Source: Ptychodera flava (taxonomy: Eukaryota > Hemichordata > Enteropneusta > Ptychoderidae). From it: a stretch of DNA of 64,000 nucleotides. The stretch is from NCBI RefSeq assembly GCF_041260155.1, contig NC_091947.1:27427615-27491614 (forward strand). Reading direction: 5' to 3'. Below the pieces are notes generated by a model. It had not been told where the DNA came from. It worked only from the letters and a program-made list of their open reading frames with translations, and did not search any database. Of the stretch, positions 62,475 through 64,000 are shown in pieces. The translations under genes were made by a program, and so were the position numbers. Every line of letters begins with the position of its first letter. Positions within the stretch are counted from its first letter, which is position 1.

Positions 62475-64000
62475 TGTTGCTCAGTTTCTTCATCATTTTG
62501 TAGCCTGTGGGAGGAAATCATTTAATCTCTTGAAAGTAGCTAACGTAACAGTGATGATTCTGCACAAAGAATTAGAGGACAGATGTGATTTATCATGATG
62601 ATAAAATGAGTACTTGATTAAAGAAAATGGAGTTTAGTTTAACAATTTAGCAATATTAAAAAAACAATCTAACAACTAGATTGATTTCTCTTGTAGTAGC
62701 CACACGTAATTAGATATTGCATTTGCACAAACAATTTACTGACACTGGGCTTGGAAAAATGTGGTTTGAGAAACCTGATAGTAGTATCTATTTCACATCC
62801 TAAGCCCTTATTTTGTTCGCATTTTTAAAATAAATTGAAAATAATAGTGTGTGCATTGAAAATGGCTGAAGGCCACTAGCGAAGAGACCACTTTAGAAAA
62901 TGTTTATACATGTCCGTATACCAACGGGTTTGAAGAGAGTTGAATTAGAAAGAAATCTGACGACTCGAAGATGTAGCCATTTTGGCCCGTAATTTGTTCA
63001 CTTTTGGCCCTTTAAGTTGGTACCATCAGATTTACTTCCACGCCATTATTTCAAATCATACTGGGGACTCCAAAGTATGTTGTAAATAGGGCGCCGGTTG
63101 TCACACTAAAGAGCTACAAATGCAGGACACGCGTTCATCTCCCACGATATAAGTTCTGGTTGTCATTGTAACCACTACCAGCATGTTGCGAAGCCTTTTC
63201 ATTAATGCACATTCTGGCAGCCCGATGACAGCTCAGTCGTTTATATACACTCAGCCACCACATTAGAACTCTCTAGAACGGCGAGATGATGCTTCAGGGA
63301 TTTTTCACTAAATGACCACTACATAAGCCAACTAGCAACATATTGCAACACGTCTGACATTTTAATATGGATACTTTCAACGGGCTATTATCTAATCAGA
63401 ATACTAGTTTTGCTCCATGACTTATTGTCTCCGGAAAATACATGACTTATGTTAAAATGGTGCGCTTGGGGTAAATAACACATATGTCTGTGACTTCACT
63501 TGCGCTCGAATGGCAGATAAACCATCTCTACTTCCATCATCCACAAGAAATTCATCATCCACGTCACCGCTTCACCACTGTTCTTGTCTACAATTATTGC
63601 ACAATATATCACAGAATTGCCTCATGTAATCGATATCCCGTTTACTGATAGGCCAGATTGACCCTTACTTGGTACATTTGAAAGCCAATGATCCCTGTTT
63701 GATAAATTTCATGAATTCGAATACAGGAATGCTGAAACTTCTCAGTTAAACTGTGTCGGCCTTGATCCCTAAGGTATTCTTGTAATTTTACCTGTACAGG
63801 CTACGAGCCTGGCTAGTATGCACATTATACCTGCAATATTATCCGCTAATTTTGTACGTCTACTAGGATATTCAGTGTTGTTAATTTTGAATGTTGGGAA
63901 ATCCCAAATTAATTGTAGCATGTTGGGCTTTTATAGGCTCTGCGTGCAATTTGTCCTTCCTGTCTGCAGTATTGTAGTATAAAACATATTGAATGTCTGA
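62475..64000. other. Stretch without a recognised gene
   Basis: AT-rich sequence with short open frames only. I found no splice-site-bounded exon, RNA gene or clear transposon. Confidence 0.4.

Overview
The window is animal nuclear DNA. Genes are split by introns with GT/AG borders, intergenic DNA is long and AT-rich, and microsatellites, foldback elements and a non-LTR retrotransposon are abundant. I infer a marine invertebrate, probably a non-vertebrate deuterostome (hemichordate, echinoderm or cephalochordate). That rests on repeat style and on the 2A-carrying retrotransposon, not on a marker gene, so the taxon is not proven.

The main content is a family of tandem and dispersed copies of one gene. 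Its product resembles the bacterial iminophenyl-pyruvate (imine) dimer synthases VioB, RebD and StaD of violacein, rebeccamycin and staurosporine synthesis. The animal version has a three-exon layout. Exon 1 encodes a signal peptide and a short [13 protein letters not shown] segment. Exon 2 is exactly 270 nt and encodes the WPRIHFSG N-terminal motif. Exon 3 is about 2.7 kb and carries the rest, including the ferritin-like domain. Copy A (5848-13653) is intact and predicts 1039 residues. Copy B (18425-25500) has the same layout but three single-base frameshifts in exon 3. Copy C (29558-30198) is a truncated piece of exon 3. Copy D (exon 1 at 43224, exons 2-3 at 58224-61800) is more diverged and also frameshifted, with about 15 kb of repeats between its exons 1 and 2. 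Copies A, B and C lie in repeated blocks of up to about 12 kb that also share promoter and 3' flanks.

Layout: 1-5.4 kb, nested DNA transposons and a minisatellite, no gene; 5.46-18.07 kb, unit A; 18.08-28.28 kb, unit B, with a transposon in its 3' UTR; 28.3-29.15 kb, a tandem array with a microsatellite head; 29.2-34.0 kb, remnant unit C; 34.2-35.75 kb, a LINE 3' fragment and an unassigned minus-strand open frame; 35.96-41.36 kb, a six-exon gene of unknown function whose intron phases all agree; 42.85-58.2 kb, promoter and exon 1 of copy D followed by foldback elements, two arrays of about 147-bp units and a 5-kb LINE with a 2A peptide motif and 16-bp target-site duplications; 58.2-61.8 kb, exons 2-3 of copy D; 61.8-64 kb, a TTAA-flanked MITE and otherwise empty sequence.

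By family analogy copy A would oxidatively couple an aromatic imino acid made by an amino-acid oxidase, but it appears to act in the secretory pathway or outside the cell. No partner oxidase or downstream pathway gene lies in the window, so substrate and product are inference.
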